A DNA stretch of 64,000 nt from Aristaeella hokkaidonensis (GTDB taxonomy: Bacteria; Bacillota; Clostridia; Christensenellales; Aristaeellaceae), in the NCBI RefSeq assembly GCF_018128945.1, contig NZ_CP068393.1, forward strand, positions 1,860,001-1,924,000, given 5' to 3'. The position numbers and the translations under genes were made by a program. The notes under the pieces are model-generated. The model was not told the origin of the DNA. It did no database searches and worked only from the letters and a program-made list of their open reading frames with translations. Position 1 is the stretch's first letter. Each line of letters opens with the position of its first letter. Shown here piece by piece: positions 34,333 through 43,444 of the stretch.

Positions 34333-35868
34333 ATGGGAGAAGTGATCCTGACAATGAAAGGGATCGACAAATACTTCCCCGGCGTTCACGCCCTGGATCA
34401 TGTCGATTTTGAAGTCCGTCGCGGGGAAGTCCATGCCCTCATGGGTGAAAACGGCGCCGGCAAGTCCACCCTGATGAAAGTGCTCACCGGAATCTATACC
34501 AAAGATGCCGGTTCCATCACCTTCGAGGGAAAGGAAGTCGAATTCCATAATCCCCGGGAGGCGCAGCAGGCCGGGATCGTCATCGTTCACCAGGAGCTGA
34601 ACATGATGGGCCACCTGACCGTCGCCCAGAATATCTTCATCGGCCGGGAGCCGAAGCGCGGCCTGTTCATCAATGACAAAGCCATGAATGAAGAAGCCCG
34701 CAAGCTTTTCGCCCAGCTGAATATCGAGATCGATCCCAAAGAGACCATGAGCAGCCTGACCGTGGCAAAGCAGCAGATGTGCGAAATCGCCAAGGCTATT
34801 TCCCATGACGCGAAGGTCATCATTTTTGACGAGCCCACCGCGGCGCTGACCGACGCGGAGATCGATCAGCTCTTTGTCATCATCCGGGACCTGCGGGCCC
34901 GCGGATACGGTATTGTCTATATTTCCCACCGCATGGATGAGATCAAGAAGATCACGGACCGGGTCTCCGTCATGCGGGACGGCCAGTATATCGGCACCCT
35001 GATCACCGAGGAGTGCACCAAGGAAGACATCATCGACATGATGGTCGGCCGCGTCATCTATGAAGAGCCCAAGACCGAGAGCCGCTGCGCTGCGGATGCG
35101 CCGGTGGTCCTGAAGGTGGAACACCTCAACGCCGGGCGGATGGTTCAGGACGTCAGTTTTGAACTGCACCGGGGTGAAATCCTTGGCTTTGCGGGCCTGG
35201 TCGGCGCCGGCCGGACCGAGACCGCCCGCGCCCTGTTCGGAGCCGATCCCAAGCAGAGCGGCGACATCTGGATCAACGGAGAGAAAGTGTCCATCACCTC
35301 TCCGAAAGAGGCAGTAGAAGCAGGGCTTAGTTATTTATCCGAAGATCGGAAACGTTTCGGTGTCGTTCTGAAGAAGAACATCACGGAGAATTCCACCCTG
35401 GCCACCCTGAAGAAATACACCAAAGGAATCTTCATTGACAAGGCCGCGGAAGAGGCCGTTACACAGAAATATGTGGACGCACTGAAGACAAAGACCCCCG
35501 GCATCGACCAGCTGGTTGAAAACCTCTCCGGCGGCAACCAGCAGAAGGTGGTTATCGCGAAATGGCTGGTCAACGATTCCCAGATCATGATCTTTGACGA
35601 GCCGACCCGCGGCATCGACGTCGGCGCCAAGCAGGAAATCTACGAACTCATGAATCAGCTGGCTGCCTCCGGCAAAGCCATCATCATGATCTCTTCGGAG
35701 CTGGCAGAAATCCTGCGCATGTCCGACCGGATCATCGTCATGTGCGAAGGCCGGAAAACCGGTGAGTTTGATATTGCGGAGGCCACCCAGGAAAAGATCA
35801 TGGCCGCCGCCACCCGGGATATTGATATGCAGAACCGGAAAGCCCGGCAGGAGGGAGAGGCGGTATGA
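34333..35868 (+). CDS. Sugar ABC transporter ATP-binding protein (RbsA/MglA type)
   Basis: 511 residues from ATG 34333 behind AAAGGAGG. Two fused ABC cassettes: first with Walker A GENGAGKST and Walker B IIFDEPTAAL; second with a degenerate Walker A region (GLVGAGRTE), signature LSGGNQQKV and MIFDEPTRGIDVG. This is the double-ATPase of CUT2 importers for monosaccharides. 4-bp overlap with the first permease. Operon continues with two permeases, a binding protein and L-fucose isomerase. Confidence 0.93.
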   Translation: MGEVILTMKGIDKYFPGVHALDHVDFEVRRGEVHALMGENGAGKSTLMKVLTGIYTKDAGSITFEGKEVEFHNPREAQQAGIVIVHQELNMMGHLTVAQNIFIGREPKRGLFINDKAMNEEARKLFAQLNIEIDPKETMSSLTVAKQQMCEIAKAISHDAKVIIFDEPTAALTDAEIDQLFVIIRDLRARGYGIVYISHRMDEIKKITDRVSVMRDGQYIGTLITEECTKEDIIDMMVGRVIYEEPKTESRCAADAPVVLKVEHLNAGRMVQDVSFELHRGEILGFAGLVGAGRTETARALFGADPKQSGDIWINGEKVSITSPKEAVEAGLSYLSEDRKRFGVVLKKNITENSTLATLKKYTKGIFIDKAAEEAVTQKYVDALKTKTPGIDQLVENLSGGNQQKVVIAKWLVNDSQIMIFDEPTRGIDVGAKQEIYELMNQLAASGKAIIMISSELAEILRMSDRIIVMCEGRKTGEFDIAEATQEKIMAAATRDIDMQNRKARQEGEAV

Positions 35869-36890
35869 AAGCAATGCTTGAACGGTTCAAATCCCTCAGG
35901 CTGGTCAGGATTATGGGCTTCAACCGGGTCGTCCTGATCGGTGTCATCATCCTGCTGTGCCTGATCTTCCAGGTACTCAGCGGTGTGCTGAATCACGGCA
36001 ACGTCTTCCTGACCTATGCCCGGTTCACCAGCGCCATCAACTACGGATACTTCATCGGTTTCCTGGCCCTGGGCGTCACCTTCGTTATCGCCACGGGCGG
36101 TATCGACTTCTCCGTCGGTCCGGTCATGTTCGCGGCGGCGCTGATCTCAGGCTACTGTTTCAATAACTATGGATTCCCCATGTGGATTTCCCTGATCATG
36201 TGCCCCCTCATCGGTATGGTCTTCGGTACGGTCGGCGGCTTCTTCGTCTCCTACCTGCACCTGCCATCCTTCATCACCTCCCTGGCGCTGATGCAGATCG
36301 CCAAGGGCATCGGTTCCATCTTCACCAAGACCCAGAATGTATCCTGGCCCGGCAGTACCGATCCGGGCGGCTGGTACCGGAAGCTCTCCAACCTGGAGGT
36401 CACCGTAGGCGGCAGCAAGCTGAACATCCCTACCGGCCTGATCATCCTGATCATCGTGGCGATCATCTGCTCCATCGTGCTGAACAAGACCAAGGCCGGC
36501 CGTTACATGATCTGCCTGGGTGCCAACCGGGAGGCTGTCCGCCTCTCCGGCGTGGATACGCGCCGCTGGGAGATGCTGGCCTATGTAATCTGCGGTACCC
36601 TCGCCGGACTGGCCGCCATCTTCTATGTCGGATGCTACACCACGGTCCAGCCGGTCAAAGGCGACACCTTCAACAATGAAGCCATTGCGGCCTGCGTCAT
36701 GGGCGGCACTTCCATGGCCGGCGGCCTCGCCTCCATCCTCGGCACCGTGATCGGCTCCTTCATCATCGCCATCATGCAGGAAGGCATCCTGTCCATGGGC
36801 TTCAACATTGCCTTCCAGTATTCTCTGACTGCTCTGATCCTTCTCGGCGCGGTAATCGCTGACGTGATGAGCCGCCGCCGCAGGAACTGA
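35865..36890 (+). CDS. Sugar ABC transporter permease (CUT2/RbsC type)
   Basis: 341 residues, about nine or ten membrane helices. The loop GANREAVRLSGVDTRRWEMLAYVICGTLAG is the cytoplasmic coupling region of RbsC-like permeases, and GGIDFSVGP is the usual early motif. One of two different permeases, so the membrane part is probably a heterodimer rather than the RbsC homodimer. Confidence 0.9.
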   Translation: MKAMLERFKSLRLVRIMGFNRVVLIGVIILLCLIFQVLSGVLNHGNVFLTYARFTSAINYGYFIGFLALGVTFVIATGGIDFSVGPVMFAAALISGYCFNNYGFPMWISLIMCPLIGMVFGTVGGFFVSYLHLPSFITSLALMQIAKGIGSIFTKTQNVSWPGSTDPGGWYRKLSNLEVTVGGSKLNIPTGLIILIIVAIICSIVLNKTKAGRYMICLGANREAVRLSGVDTRRWEMLAYVICGTLAGLAAIFYVGCYTTVQPVKGDTFNNEAIAACVMGGTSMAGGLASILGTVIGSFIIAIMQEGILSMGFNIAFQYSLTALILLGAVIADVMSRRRRN

Positions 36891-36915
36891 CAAATGCGGA
36901 GAAAGGGGTAAGCAA

Positions 36916-37923
36916 ATGGAAAACACCATTGACCGGAAAAAAGCAGCCCGCTCGGCATTCATCCGTTCCAGCGCCTTCCAGCGCCTGATCATCATCGCGG
37001 TTCTGATCCTGCTGTACGGCTTCTTCTACATCGCCAGTCCTTCCTTCCGGAAGTACACGACTCTTGTGCAGATCTGCAGCAACATGTATTACACGCTGCT
37101 CATGGCCATCGGCGTCACCTTCCCGCTGATCACCGGCGGTAATGACCTGAGCATGGGTACCGGCCTGATCTGCTATTCACTGATCGGCTCCTACCTGATG
37201 CGCATCTGCGGCTGGCCCCTGTGGGCGGCGATTATCATCACGATTCTCATGGGCGTCACCATGGGCGCGGTAAACGGCTTCGGCGTAGCCAAGCTGAATG
37301 TCCCGCCCTTTATCATGACCCTGGCCAGCATGATGTTCTGCCGCGGCATCGGCTCCATCCTTACCGGCGGCTTCTCCGGCACCTGGCCGGACGGCATGGA
37401 ACCCGGTGCCGGATTCCGGAGCGTTTTCCGGCTCGTGGTCAAAACAGATACCGGGCGGATGCCCGTTCCCCTGGGAATGGTCTGGATGATCCTGCTGGTC
37501 ATCATCATGTCCCTGGTCCTCAACAAGACCCGCGTCGGACGCTATACCATCGCCATCGGCTCCAACAAGGAAGCCCTGAAGCTTTCCGGGGTAAACGTGC
37601 TGAAGTGGCACATCTTCGCCTATATGATCTGCGGCCTGTTCACCGGCCTGGCAGCCGTGACCTACGCCGCCACCTTCTCCAATATCACGCCCGGCCAGGG
37701 CGCCGGCTTTGAGCTGAACGCCATCGGCGCCGCCATCATCGGCGGCACGGCTATGACCGGCGGTTCCGGTTCTGTCTTCGGAACCTTCCTGGGCGTGCTC
37801 CTGATCTCCCTGCTGCAGGTCGGTCTCCCCTTCGTCGGACTGAATGCCGACTGGCAGCTGCTCATCACCGGCTGTATCCTGATGGGCGCCGTGACCATCG
37901 ATAAGATGCGCAACGGCAAATGA
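36916..37923 (+). CDS. Sugar ABC transporter permease (CUT2/RbsC type), second
   Basis: 335 residues, similar in layout to the preceding permease: GGNDLSMGTG early motif and GSNKEALKLSGVNVLKWHIFAYMICGLFTG coupling loop, followed by NAIGAAIIGGTAMTGG. Start ATG 36916, 25 bp after the first permease. Together with it forms the channel of the monosaccharide importer. Confidence 0.9.
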   Translation: MENTIDRKKAARSAFIRSSAFQRLIIIAVLILLYGFFYIASPSFRKYTTLVQICSNMYYTLLMAIGVTFPLITGGNDLSMGTGLICYSLIGSYLMRICGWPLWAAIIITILMGVTMGAVNGFGVAKLNVPPFIMTLASMMFCRGIGSILTGGFSGTWPDGMEPGAGFRSVFRLVVKTDTGRMPVPLGMVWMILLVIIMSLVLNKTRVGRYTIAIGSNKEALKLSGVNVLKWHIFAYMICGLFTGLAAVTYAATFSNITPGQGAGFELNAIGAAIIGGTAMTGGSGSVFGTFLGVLLISLLQVGLPFVGLNADWQLLITGCILMGAVTIDKMRNGK

Positions 37924-37981
37924 TTTCCGTATGTGGCATCCCGGACGGATGTACATATATAAAGTAAGGAGGTATCCCCAT

Positions 37982-39058
37982 ATGAAGAAACTGGTCGCTC
38001 TCATCCTTGCCCTGGTTATGGTTCTCGGTATCTCTGCCGCGTTCGCGGATGAGTACCACTTCGAGATCGTCTCGAAGGGCTTCCAGTCCACCTATTGGCA
38101 GGCTGTTCTGAAAGGCGCCAAGGAAGAAGTGGACAAGATCAATGCTGAAGGCACTGACAAGATCACCATGAACTTCGTCGGCCCCGACTCCGAATCTGAT
38201 GTGGCCCAGCAGGTACAGCAGTTCACCTCTGCGCTGAACGCCGCTCCCGCCGCCATCGGTTTCGCCGCCGTTGACCAGAACGCTTTCAACGATCTGCTGA
38301 ATGATGCCCTGTCCAAGAAGATCCCGATCATCGGTTTTGACTCCGGTGTTCCCGGCGCTCCCGAAGGCGCTGTCTATGCCAACGCTTCCACCAACAACTA
38401 CATCGCCGGCACCGTTGCCGCCGATGGTATGTGGGCGAAGATCGTTGCCCGGATCGAAGCTGCCCCCGGTACTGTCCGCATTGGTGAAGTCAACCAGGAC
38501 GCCACCGGTGAATCCGTGACCCAGCGCGGCCTCGGTTTCATCGACAGGATCATCGAGCTGGCCGCTGAAAAGGGCTGGAAGGTTGCCGTGACCGGTAACG
38601 AATTCTATGTCAACGGCATCAAGGGTGAGAAGGCCGCTGAAGCTGACGCCAAGATCATCATCGAAGCCAAGGTGCCCGCTCAGTCCACCGTGGAACTGTG
38701 CGCCAATGAAGCTTCCGTGCTGCTGAACGAAGAAGACCTGATCGCTGTGTTCGGTTCCAACCAGGTTGCCGCTGAAGGCGTTGTCGCCGCTGACAACAAC
38801 CTGTTCAAGTGCGGCACCGGTGATGACACCGTCATCGCTGTGGGCTTTGACTCCGGTGCTACCCTGAAGGCCGCCATCCGCAGCGGCGTTATGTACGGCG
38901 CTGTGACCCAGTCCCCCGTCGGCATCGGCCGCGTGACCATCGACCTGCTCCTGGCCAGTGCCAAGGGCGAAGCCGTTGAAGACACCGATACCGGTTGTGC
39001 TTTCTACACCCTCGAGAACATCGATACTCCCGAGATCGCTGACAACCTGTATGACTGA
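37982..39058 (+). CDS. Sugar-binding protein of the CUT2 transporter
   Basis: 358 residues from ATG 37982 (AAGGAGG at about 8 bp). Signal peptide MKKLVALILALVMVLGISAAFA with a signal-peptidase I type site and no lipobox Cys. Mature part is a periplasmic-binding-protein type 1 fold: VSKGFQSTYWQAV, SALNAAPAAIGFAAVDQ, IPIIGFDSGV and VAVGFDSGATLKAAI. Ligand probably an L-fucose-like monosaccharide judging from the downstream isomerase. How it is retained at the cell surface without a lipid anchor is unclear. Confidence 0.88.
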   Translation: MKKLVALILALVMVLGISAAFADEYHFEIVSKGFQSTYWQAVLKGAKEEVDKINAEGTDKITMNFVGPDSESDVAQQVQQFTSALNAAPAAIGFAAVDQNAFNDLLNDALSKKIPIIGFDSGVPGAPEGAVYANASTNNYIAGTVAADGMWAKIVARIEAAPGTVRIGEVNQDATGESVTQRGLGFIDRIIELAAEKGWKVAVTGNEFYVNGIKGEKAAEADAKIIIEAKVPAQSTVELCANEASVLLNEEDLIAVFGSNQVAAEGVVAADNNLFKCGTGDDTVIAVGFDSGATLKAAIRSGVMYGAVTQSPVGIGRVTIDLLLASAKGEAVEDTDTGCAFYTLENIDTPEIADNLYD

Positions 39059-39098
39059 TCTTACTCATCGAGCCCGTTCCTGACGGGTCCGGTAAGGA

Positions 39099-39132
39099 AC
39101 GGATGGGGATCTCCGGATCTCCATCCGTTTTC
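39099..39132 (+). terminator. Partial terminator between the binding protein and fucI
   Basis: Stem ACGGATGGGGATC / GATCTCCATCCGT followed by TTTTC, a step-down that would give more binding protein than isomerase. A smaller hairpin with arms GTTCC/GGAAC precedes it (39076-39100). Confidence 0.75.
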
Positions 39133-39168
39133 TCTCTGTCAGGCAAACCGCAAGGAGGTTAATGAACA

Positions 39169-40971
39169 ATGGTAAAAAACAGATACCTGGGCAGCTATCC
39201 CGTGATCGGCATCCGGCCGACGATTGACGGCCGCCGGGGCGCCCTGAAGGTGCGGGAAAGCCTGGAGGACCAGACCATGAACATGGCCCGTTCCGCCGCC
39301 CGGCTGTTTGAGGAAAACCTGCGCTATTCCAACGGCGAGCCGGTAAAGGTCGTCATCGCGGACACAACTATCGGCCGGGTAGCCGAGGCTGCCGCCTGTG
39401 AGGAAAAGTTCCGCCGCGAAGGCGTCGCCGTCACCCTGACCGTCACCCCCTGCTGGTGCTACGGTTCCGAAACCATGGACATGGACCGGAACACTATCAA
39501 GGCCGTCTGGGGCTTTAACGGCACCGAGCGTCCCGGCGCTGTCTATCTTGCCAGCGTCCTGGCAACGCATGCCCAGAAAGGACTTCCGGTCTTCGGCATT
39601 TACGGCCATGAGGTACAGGAAGCGGACGATACCTCCATCCCGGAGGATGTGAAGGAGAAACTGCTTCGCTTCGGCCGGGCTGCCGTGGCAGCTGCCACCA
39701 TGCGCGGCAAAAGCTATCTCCAGATCGGCGCCATCACCATGGGCATCGGCGGTTCCATCATCGACTCAAAGTTTATTGAGGAATATCTCGGCATGCGGGT
39801 CGAGTCTGTGGACGAGGTGGAAATCATCCGCCGCATGACCCTCGGCATCTATGACCGCAAGGAACTGGAAAGGCTGAAATCCTGGAGTGAGGAGAACGTG
39901 CGGGAAGGCTTTGACAAGAATCCTCCCGAACTGCAGAAGACCCGGGACCAGAAGGATCAGGACTGGGAATTCACCCTGAAGATGTACCTGATCATCAAGG
40001 ACCTGCTCAACGGTAATCCAAATCTGCCTTCCGGCTGCGAGGAAGAAGCCGTGGGGCATAACGCCATCGCCGGCGGCTTCCAGGGCCAGCGCCAGTGGAC
40101 GGATTTCTATCCCAACTGTGACTTCCCGGAAGCCATGCTGAATACCAGCTTCGACCACAACGGCGCCCGGGAGCCCTACGTCTTCGCCACGGAAAACGAT
40201 GTGCTCAACGGCCTGGGCATGCTCTTCATGAAGCTGCTCACCAACCGTGCCCAGATGTTCGCGGACGTCCGCACCTTCTGGAGTCCTGAAGCTGTCAAAC
40301 GCTGCACGGGTTATGATGTGGAAGGCGCCGCGAAGGAAAACGGCGGCTTCATCCACCTGATCAACTCCGGTGCCTGCTGCCTGGACGCCAACGGACAAGC
40401 CCGGGATGAGAACGGCACCCGGCTGATGAAGCCCTGGTATGACGTCACCGTGGCGGACCAGAAAGCCATCATGGAAAACACCACCTGGAACTATGCCGAT
40501 CTCGGTTATTTCCGGGGCGGCGGCTATTCCAGCCGTTTTGTCACAGACTGTGAAATGCCTGCCACCATGATCCGCCTGAACCTGGTGGATGGCCTGGGCC
40601 CCATGCTGCAAATTGCCGAAGGCTGGACCGTAAACCTTCCGGACGAGGTCACCGATATTCTCTGGAAACGGACCGACTACACCTGGCCTTGCACCTGGTT
40701 CACGCCCCGCTGCGACGGGAAGGAAGGCAGCCCCTTCCGGAGCGCCTATGACGTCATGAACTGCTGGGGTGCCAATCACGGTGCCATCAGCTACGGCCAT
40801 ATCGGTGCGGACCTGATCACCCTGTGCTCCATGCTACGCATTCCTGTAGCCATGCACAACGTGCCTGTCGCGGATATCTTCCGTCCTGCCGCCTGGAATG
40901 CCTTCGGCATGGATAAGGAAGGCGCCGATTACCGCGCCTGCGCCACCTACGGTCCCTTCTACAAGAAATAA
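39169..40971 (+). CDS. fucI: L-fucose isomerase
   Basis: 600 residues, full FucI length. Begins [28 protein letters not shown], followed by [14 protein letters not shown] and [13 protein letters not shown], which are conserved in L-fucose/D-arabinose isomerases. The GxxEEAVGHN region ([22 protein letters not shown]) and [18 protein letters not shown] carry metal-ligand residues. Converts L-fucose to L-fuculose with Mn2+. Last gene of the CUT2 operon; start 39169 behind AAGGAGG. Confidence 0.92.
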   Translation: MVKNRYLGSYPVIGIRPTIDGRRGALKVRESLEDQTMNMARSAARLFEENLRYSNGEPVKVVIADTTIGRVAEAAACEEKFRREGVAVTLTVTPCWCYGSETMDMDRNTIKAVWGFNGTERPGAVYLASVLATHAQKGLPVFGIYGHEVQEADDTSIPEDVKEKLLRFGRAAVAAATMRGKSYLQIGAITMGIGGSIIDSKFIEEYLGMRVESVDEVEIIRRMTLGIYDRKELERLKSWSEENVREGFDKNPPELQKTRDQKDQDWEFTLKMYLIIKDLLNGNPNLPSGCEEEAVGHNAIAGGFQGQRQWTDFYPNCDFPEAMLNTSFDHNGAREPYVFATENDVLNGLGMLFMKLLTNRAQMFADVRTFWSPEAVKRCTGYDVEGAAKENGGFIHLINSGACCLDANGQARDENGTRLMKPWYDVTVADQKAIMENTTWNYADLGYFRGGGYSSRFVTDCEMPATMIRLNLVDGLGPMLQIAEGWTVNLPDEVTDILWKRTDYTWPCTWFTPRCDGKEGSPFRSAYDVMNCWGANHGAISYGHIGADLITLCSMLRIPVAMHNVPVADIFRPAAWNAFGMDKEGADYRACATYGPFYKK

Positions 40972-40993
40972 CCCGTTTAAATACTCATATCAA

Positions 40994-41028
40994 AAAAGTC
41001 AGAGCTTCTTCCGAAGCCCTGACTTTTC
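40994..41028 (+). terminator. Terminator after fucI
   Basis: Stem AAGTCAGAGCTTC / GAAGCCCTGACTT with one mismatch, 4-nt loop and a following TTTTCC. Confidence 0.82.
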
Positions 41029-41062
41029 CTTATCCCGAAAAAAGGGTTTTGAGTGTATATCA

Positions 41063-41100
41063 TTTTTAAGTCTTAAGTTTTAAGTTTTCATTATTCATTC
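41063..41100. repeat. TTMAGTN heptamer array
   Basis: TTTTAAGTC, TTAAGTT, TTAAGTT, TTCATTA, TTCATTC in 7-bp phase, followed at once by the hairpin CAATAACGCC-TCA-GGCGTTATTG (41102-41124), which overlaps the 3' end of the aldolase gene. Confidence 0.8.
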
Positions 41101-41111
41101 TCAATAACGCC

Positions 41112-41933
41112 TCAGGCGTTATTGAGGTACCCCTCCCTCGGTACTAGTCCAAACCTCTCCGCCAGTCCCTGCAATATCTCGTCACTTATCGTATTAATCC
41201 GGGGCAGCCCGGCAATCTTCATATAGATCTCCGCTGCCTTTTCCACCGTCTCAATCAGACCGAAGGCTTCATCCAGCGTGTTTCCCACGGCTGACAGTCC
41301 GTGCTGGCTCCAGATCACCAGCCGGGCTGTCTTCATCTTCTCCGCCGTGTCCATGCCCAGCTGGTTGGTGCCGCACACGACGCAGGGAAGGATATTCACT
41401 CCTTCCGGGAATACCACAATGCATTCCGTGCACATCTGCCACAGTGTACGCGTAAAGGACCGTTCATCCAGTTCGTGCACGTACGTCATCGCCAGCAGGT
41501 TGGTCGGGTGGCAGTGCATATAGATCCGGTTTTCCGGGTTCACCCGCAGCCGGGCCGCATGGGTCATCATATGAGCTGCGAATTCGCTGGTAAACGTGCC
41601 TCCGTCCGTGAATCCCCACAGGAGCTCCGCCTCATCCCCGGCCGCTGTGATCCGCACCAGTCCCAGGTTGACAGCCGGCGCGTACTGCACGTTCTTGAAA
41701 TACTTGCCCGTGCCGGTCACCAGGAAATACTTTCCTGCCAGTTCTGTCGCTGTGAACCCTGTCGGAATCCGGCGGATCACCCGGTCCGGATCCAGGCATC
41801 TGACCACCTGTTCCTCGTCCACCAGCATGCTCACGTTGCCGCCGTTCCGTTCATCCCAGCCGTGGTTGTACATGTTTGTCAGCGTCCTGATCATCTCGGT
41901 CATCCACGGTTCAAACAATATATTCCTTTTCAC
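41112..41933 (-). CDS. rhaD: Rhamnulose-1-phosphate aldolase-like class II aldolase
   Basis: 273 residues from GTG 41933, preceded by AGGAGG and overlapping the kinase stop (GTGA); a much longer frame upstream belongs to a different reading of the kinase gene and is rejected. Zn ligands in IYMHCHPTN (His-x-His), Glu region GGTFTSEFAAHMM and a later WSQHGLSAVG His match RhaD. Cleaves an L-ketose 1-phosphate to DHAP and L-lactaldehyde. Paired with FucI it could act on fuculose or rhamnulose 1-phosphate. Last residues lie in a hairpin. Confidence 0.85.
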   Translation of the reverse strand: MKRNILFEPWMTEMIRTLTNMYNHGWDERNGGNVSMLVDEEQVVRCLDPDRVIRRIPTGFTATELAGKYFLVTGTGKYFKNVQYAPAVNLGLVRITAAGDEAELLWGFTDGGTFTSEFAAHMMTHAARLRVNPENRIYMHCHPTNLLAMTYVHELDERSFTRTLWQMCTECIVVFPEGVNILPCVVCGTNQLGMDTAEKMKTARLVIWSQHGLSAVGNTLDEAFGLIETVEKAAEIYMKIAGLPRINTISDEILQGLAERFGLVPREGYLNNA

Positions 41934-43231
41934 TGTCCTGCCTCCTGTATATCCGCCCGAATCTGGACTTTGATATTTCCTTCTGCCGTTGCCTCCATGG
42001 GTAGTGCGATCACCTGTTTCCCGGTGGCCTGCGCGGTCAGCCTGTTCAGGTAATTGTTCTTTGCACCGCCGCCCACAATATACAGCTTGCTGCGGCAGAT
42101 TCCCGTGCATGCTTCCATCGTCCGGACCGCCCGGCCGTAGGTGTCGGCCAGGGACCGGTATGCGCACCGGAAATAGCCTGCCGTGCTTGCCGGTTTTGCC
42201 GCCAGCTTTGCGTCAAACGCTTCCTTCATGCTTTCCGGTGCCAGGAAATCCGGATCCTCCGCGTCAACAAGCCCGTCGAATCCATCCTGTTCCGCCTCTG
42301 CCGTGATCTCATCCCAGGGCTTTCCGGGGCAGAGTTCCTCCCGCAGGCGGTTTACCAGCCACATCCCGATAATGTTCTTCAGGTACAGGCTGCATCCCAC
42401 GCCGCCCTCATTTGAATAGGCTGCCTCCATGCTCTTCCGGTCTGTCAGCGGGGAGGGTATCTTCATTCCCAGCAGGCTCCAGGTTCCGGAGGAAAGAAAC
42501 AGCTCGTTTCCTTCCATGGGAATTGCCTCCACCGCGCTTGCCGTGTCGTGCGTCGCGCAGAGCACCACTTTCATCCCCCGGTATGCGCCGATCACCGTTC
42601 CCGGTTTCCGCAGCTTTGGAAACAGGTGGCGCGGGAAGCCCAGGGCTTCCACGATTGCGGGATCATACTCCCCCGTCTTTGCGTTCACCATTCCTCCGGT
42701 GGTCGCCTCTGTGTACTCATGGGCTTTTCCGCCGCACAGCCGGTACATCAGGTAGGATGGCATCGGCAGGAAAGCGTCAGCTTCTGCCAGTCTTCCCGCC
42801 GTTTGATCCGCGTACAGCTGGTAGATGCTATTGAAGGGCTGATGCTGGATGCCGGTCCGCCGGTACAGCTCTTCAAAGGGCATCCGCCGGTGCACTTCCG
42901 GTATGGCCGGTCCTGTGCGGCTGTCCCGGTAGGCATAACAGGGCAGGATCTCCTTTTCGCCCTTCATCAGCACATAATCCACGCCCCAGGTATCCACAGA
43001 GAGGCTCACAATATCCGGAAAATACTTGAATGCCTCCTCGATCCCCATCCGGATGTTCATCACCAGCGTTTCCAGGTCCCAGATCAGTCCGTCGTCTGTT
43101 TCCTTCATCCCGTTGGGAAACCGGTAAACCTCAACCGTCCGGATCTTTCCGTCCTCCGGCCATCCGACTATATGCCGGCCGCTGGACGCTCCGATATCAA
43201 TGGCCAGATAGTATCTCACCGTTCCGCACAT
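41930..43231 (-). CDS. rhaB: Rhamnulokinase-type FGGY kinase
   Basis: 433 residues. FGGY fold with YLAIDIGASSGRHIVGW (ATP loop), SVDTWGVDYVL, catalytic Asp in GxHDTASAVEAIP (CATHDTASA) and YIVGGGAKNNYLNRLTAQATGKQVIA, the RhaB signature. Phosphorylates O1 of L-rhamnulose or, in this context, possibly L-fuculose. Two start choices: ATG 43231 or GTG 43219. Coupled to rhaD by a 4-bp overlap; own promoter upstream with a LacI operator. Confidence 0.87.
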   Translation of the reverse strand: MCGTVRYYLAIDIGASSGRHIVGWPEDGKIRTVEVYRFPNGMKETDDGLIWDLETLVMNIRMGIEEAFKYFPDIVSLSVDTWGVDYVLMKGEKEILPCYAYRDSRTGPAIPEVHRRMPFEELYRRTGIQHQPFNSIYQLYADQTAGRLAEADAFLPMPSYLMYRLCGGKAHEYTEATTGGMVNAKTGEYDPAIVEALGFPRHLFPKLRKPGTVIGAYRGMKVVLCATHDTASAVEAIPMEGNELFLSSGTWSLLGMKIPSPLTDRKSMEAAYSNEGGVGCSLYLKNIIGMWLVNRLREELCPGKPWDEITAEAEQDGFDGLVDAEDPDFLAPESMKEAFDAKLAAKPASTAGYFRCAYRSLADTYGRAVRTMEACTGICRSKLYIVGGGAKNNYLNRLTAQATGKQVIALPMEATAEGNIKVQIRADIQEAGQ

Positions 43232-43262
43232 TCCTTTTCTGTCTTTTAATGCTGTTAACCGT

Positions 43263-43313
43263 AACGTTTCGTCTTGTATTATCAGTATATATAAAACCGT
43301 GCCCTTTTGTCAA
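43263..43313 (-). promoter_or_regulatory. Promoter and LacI-type operator of rhaB-rhaD
   Basis: Minus strand: TTGACA (43313-43308), 16 bp, TATATA (43291-43286); operator GAAACGTTAC (43271-43262) about 15 bp downstream of the -10, over the predicted start site. Confidence 0.7.
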
Positions 43314-43371
43314 CACACGCCTCCGGTGTTTTCAAAGCTTTATTTTCTTTGAACAAACCTGCTGCTCCGTA

Positions 43372-43430
43372 TTCCCTTTTGTTTCTGTTTTCTGTATAAT
43401 AATATTGTCCATTTAAGCAAAACGTTTCTG
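43372..43430 (+). promoter_or_regulatory. Promoter and LacI-type operator of the GH31 gene
   Basis: TATAAT at 43395-43400 with a weak TTCCCT at 17 bp. Operator AAAACGTTTC (43419-43428; the reverse strand reads GAAACGTTTT) just before the RBS AAGGAG. Divergent from the rhaB promoter, 105 bp away. Confidence 0.65.
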
Positions 43431-43444
43431 TTAAGGAGCCAGCC

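Noticed and set aside
41934..42167. Longer N-terminus for the RhaD-like aldolase
   Set aside because: It would run through the kinase gene in another frame; the GTG at 41933 has AGGAGG and gives the normal family length.
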